Source of the DNA: Paenibacillus piri
GTDB taxonomy: Bacteria > Bacillota > Bacilli > Paenibacillales > NBRC-103111
Assembly: GCF_004354045.1 (NCBI RefSeq)
Contig: NZ_SMRT01000009.1
Coordinates: 186,001 to 250,000 of the forward strand
DNA length: 64,000 nt
Direction: 5' to 3'
Position numbers and translations under genes: made by a program. The notes beneath the pieces were generated by a model. The model made no database searches. It was not told the origin of the DNA and worked only from the letters and a program-made list of their open reading frames with translations. Below are positions 61,771 to 64,000 of the stretch, in pieces. Position 1 is the first letter of the stretch. Each line of letters begins with the position of its first letter.

Positions 61771-62868
61771 ATGAATGCACTGTTTTCCAAAATTTACGGC
61801 TGCGAGGCATGCGGCACCATCGGCAACTCGATGGGAGATGTGACGGAAGGGCTGTCATACCATGAAATCGAGGCGAAGTACGGCTTCGTCGACACATTTT
61901 ACGAGCAGCACAAGAAGGAGCATATCCGTCATGCCGATCTGGGTCCCGTCTTCCATTACAAGGAGCATTACCGTCCGCCGGGGACTACGGAAGACGGAAT
62001 GGAGCGCCACCGCTTGTGCACCAGCGCGATTTTGAACAAAGGCGGCCGCATCGATATTATCGACTTGGCCAAAACATGGGCCGCGGAAATCGACCCGGCC
62101 AAATTCGGCTATCTGCTCGGGCCGCAGGATCAAATTATTTATTACTCCATTCAGGCGGGCGTGCCGCCGTGGGAGGTGGGCAAATTCGCCTCATGGCCGA
62201 CGCTGATCGGCACTTCGAAGATGATCATGCCCGTCGGTATGGTCAACGCCTGCAACCCGCAGCAGGCCGCCCAGGACGCGTTCGAGCTCGGCAGAATCAA
62301 GGATCAGCGCGGCGTGCCGGGCAACTACTCGCTGGAGGTATGCGCCGCCATCGCCGCAGCGACCGCCGAGGCGTTCAAGCCGACAGCGACCGTCGCGAGC
62401 ATTATCGATACGGCGCTCTCCTATTTGACCGAGGTTCCGCTGAAGGAAGTGCAGCAGGGGCTGCACTGGGCGGAGCAGGCGGACAGCTGGAAGGATCTTC
62501 GTCCGCTGTATGCCGAACACTATGCCGGCAAGCGCATTTCCAACGCGGTCGAGATATTGTCCGGCGGGCTGGCCTGTTTCCTGATGGCCGACGGACGGCC
62601 GCGCGAGGCACTGTTGTACGCCGTCAATCTCGGGCGGGATACGGATTGCAAAGCATATGTAGCGGGCGGGCTGGCCGGAGCGCTGCGCGGCATCGAAGCC
62701 GTACCGGCCGATTGGGTTCGGACGATCGAGGAGGTGGCGACCAACGACCCTTGGAGCGTCTCCCGGCGGACGGCGAAGCAGGCGGCGGAAGGGCTGTACC
62801 AGGCCGCCATCCATACGATGAACGAGATGCAAAGAGTCGTTTCCGAGCTTGACGCGCAGAGCCGCTGA
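61771..62868 (+). CDS. ADP-ribosylglycohydrolase family protein, paralogue 1
   Basis: A 365-residue protein of the ADP-ribosylglycohydrolase (ARH/DraG) fold: N-terminal GCEACGTIGNSMGDVTEG, metal motif TTEDGMERHRL in place of TDDTxM, and C-terminal NLGRDTDCKAYVAGGLAGAL with the DTD metal pair. AAAGGAGG lies 11 bases before ATG; a TTG at 61747 is upstream of that site and so unlikely. Overlaps nothing; the second gene follows 24 bases later. The large middle insertion and the cre-like site suggest a sugar-linked substrate rather than ADP-ribosyl protein, which is inference. Confidence 0.87.
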   Translation: MNALFSKIYGCEACGTIGNSMGDVTEGLSYHEIEAKYGFVDTFYEQHKKEHIRHADLGPVFHYKEHYRPPGTTEDGMERHRLCTSAILNKGGRIDIIDLAKTWAAEIDPAKFGYLLGPQDQIIYYSIQAGVPPWEVGKFASWPTLIGTSKMIMPVGMVNACNPQQAAQDAFELGRIKDQRGVPGNYSLEVCAAIAAATAEAFKPTATVASIIDTALSYLTEVPLKEVQQGLHWAEQADSWKDLRPLYAEHYAGKRISNAVEILSGGLACFLMADGRPREALLYAVNLGRDTDCKAYVAGGLAGALRGIEAVPADWVRTIEEVATNDPWSVSRRTAKQAAEGLYQAAIHTMNEMQRVVSELDAQSR

Positions 62869-62892
62869 CTATAAATAGGGAGGGTACCTACG

Positions 62893-63993
62893 ATGACGAA
62901 ATTGTTTGAGCGGATTTACGGCTGCGAGGCGGCAGGTACGATTGCCAACGCGATGGGCGATGTTCCGGAAGGTTATACGTATAAGCAGATTGAAGAAAAA
63001 TGGGGCTTCATCGATACATGCCTGCCTCAATTTCGTGACGCGAGAGTTCGTAAAAACACATGGGGGCTTGGACCCGATCTGATCAGCCATGCCCACCATA
63101 GACCCGCAGGCATGACGGAGGACGGTATGGAACGGCATCGTCTCGTGACCAGTGCCATTATCCGGAAGGGCGGAAGAATCGATATTATCGATTTGGCCAA
63201 ATCGTGGGTGGAGCATATCGATCCGGCCAAATTCGGCTTCTCGCTCGGGCCGCAGGATCAAGTTATTTATTACTCGCTGAAAGCCGGCATACCGCCCTGG
63301 GAAGTGGGCAAGTTCGCCTCGTGGCCGGGCTTTATCGGCACGACCAAAATGATAATGCCGGTCGGCATGGTGAACGCCTGCAATCCCGAGCAGGCGGCCA
63401 AGGACGCCTTGGAGCTCGGCAGAATCAAGGATGTGCGGGGCGTGCCGGGCAATTATGCGCTTGAGGTTTGCGCCGCTGTGGCCGCTGCGGCGGCCGAGGC
63501 GCTGCGTCCGGAAGCATCCGTCGACGGAATCATCGATGTTGCGCTGTCTTGCCTCTCCGAGGTGCCGCGCAAGGAGGTGGAGCTCGGCCTCGGCTGGGCC
63601 AAAAACGCCGACAGCTGGAAAGATCTGAGGCCGCTGTACGACGACAAGTACAGAGGCTTTCCGATGTCCAATGCGGTAGAGATGCTCTCGGCGGGGCTGG
63701 CCTGCTTCTGGATCGCCGATGGCCGGCCCAAGGAGACGATCCTGTATGCCGTCAATTTGGGCCGCGATACCGACTGCAAAGCGTATATCGGCGCCAGCCT
63801 GGCGGGAGCGCTGCACGGAATCGGGGCGGTGCCGGCCGACTGGGTGCAAACGGTCGAATATGCGGCGGCCAACGACCCGTACACCGTCTCGAGACGCACC
63901 GCCCGGGAAGCGGCCGAAGGCATCTACGAGGCGGCCTTGAATACGCTGGAGCAGCAGCGGAATACGGTCGAATCGCTTAAGCAGCTGCTTTGA
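62893..63993 (+). CDS. ADP-ribosylglycohydrolase family protein, paralogue 2
   Basis: A 366-residue paralogue of the preceding gene, highly similar along its whole length (for example GGRIDIIDLAK, GPQDQ, PPWEVGKFASWP, KMIMPVGMVNACNP and NLGRDTDCKAY in both). Metal motifs TEDGMERHRL and DTD are kept. They differ mainly near residues 40-65. GGGAGGG precedes ATG. Likely co-transcribed and may form a hetero- or homo-oligomer with the first. It ends eight bases before the window edge; what follows is unseen. Confidence 0.87.
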   Translation: MTKLFERIYGCEAAGTIANAMGDVPEGYTYKQIEEKWGFIDTCLPQFRDARVRKNTWGLGPDLISHAHHRPAGMTEDGMERHRLVTSAIIRKGGRIDIIDLAKSWVEHIDPAKFGFSLGPQDQVIYYSLKAGIPPWEVGKFASWPGFIGTTKMIMPVGMVNACNPEQAAKDALELGRIKDVRGVPGNYALEVCAAVAAAAAEALRPEASVDGIIDVALSCLSEVPRKEVELGLGWAKNADSWKDLRPLYDDKYRGFPMSNAVEMLSAGLACFWIADGRPKETILYAVNLGRDTDCKAYIGASLAGALHGIGAVPADWVQTVEYAAANDPYTVSRRTAREAAEGIYEAALNTLEQQRNTVESLKQLL

Positions 63994-64000
63994 TAGTCAC

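Noticed and set aside
62869..63849. Minus-strand frame of 326 codons opposite the second ADP-ribosylglycohydrolase
   Set aside because: Antisense shadow: it covers almost all of a gene with clear family motifs and has no start site.

Overview
The window looks like a chromosomal segment of an endospore-forming Firmicute of the Paenibacillaceae (Paenibacillus, Cohnella or a close relative). Evidence: strong AGGAGG-type ribosome binding sites with frequent TTG and GTG starts, sigma-A promoters, Gram-positive lipoproteins, and the Bacillales marker genes yqzE, yqhG, yqhH, lipM, dat, xpt and a ykvI-like gene. The base composition is moderately GC-rich, with an AT-richer accessory stretch at about 30.9-37.8 kb.

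Layout. 0-11 kb is housekeeping and membrane genes: a GT4 glycosyltransferase, a DUF4269 protein, a DMT transporter with an SDR, small membrane proteins, YkvI, DedA, xpt, several short conserved hypotheticals, two lipoproteins and tRNA-Leu(CAG). 11-20 kb holds a GNAT enzyme, a PhoB/OmpR-type two-component system with a lipoprotein upstream, a chemotaxis receptor with a CRP/FNR-type site, argS with a repeat-filled leader, and yqzE. 20-30.6 kb holds a secreted protein, the yqhG-yqhH pair, a membrane-anchored protein, lipM, dat and nrdJ, the last with two NrdR boxes.

30.9-38.7 kb is accessory: a MerR regulator (apparent AUU start) with an SDR, a MmcQ/YjbR protein, a 649-residue predicted PD-(D/E)xK nuclease with a DPDxDxDLH beta-sandwich tail (the best candidate for an undescribed system), a frameshifted MocR regulator, a Qnr-like pentapeptide protein, and a MarR-SDR pair sharing a TTAG-N5-CTAA operator.

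38.7-46.7 kb is one catabolic locus: a divergent PucR regulator, a complete PotABCD-type ABC importer, an SDR and a fumarylacetoacetase-fold enzyme, which suggests uptake and breakdown of an organic acid. 46.7-51.9 kb holds a membrane protein, DinB, Nudix, an aldo/keto reductase and a LysR/MFS deletion scar. 52.2-60.7 kb is one giant cyclic beta-glucan synthase-like gene. The window ends with a cupin protein and two tandem ADP-ribosylglycohydrolase-family paralogues behind a cre-like site.

Repeats are notable. A dispersed intergenic element of about 85 bp occurs in four full copies and one partial copy, and there are two different tandem arrays with units of about 38 bp. All functional calls come from reading the sequence; no database search was run.
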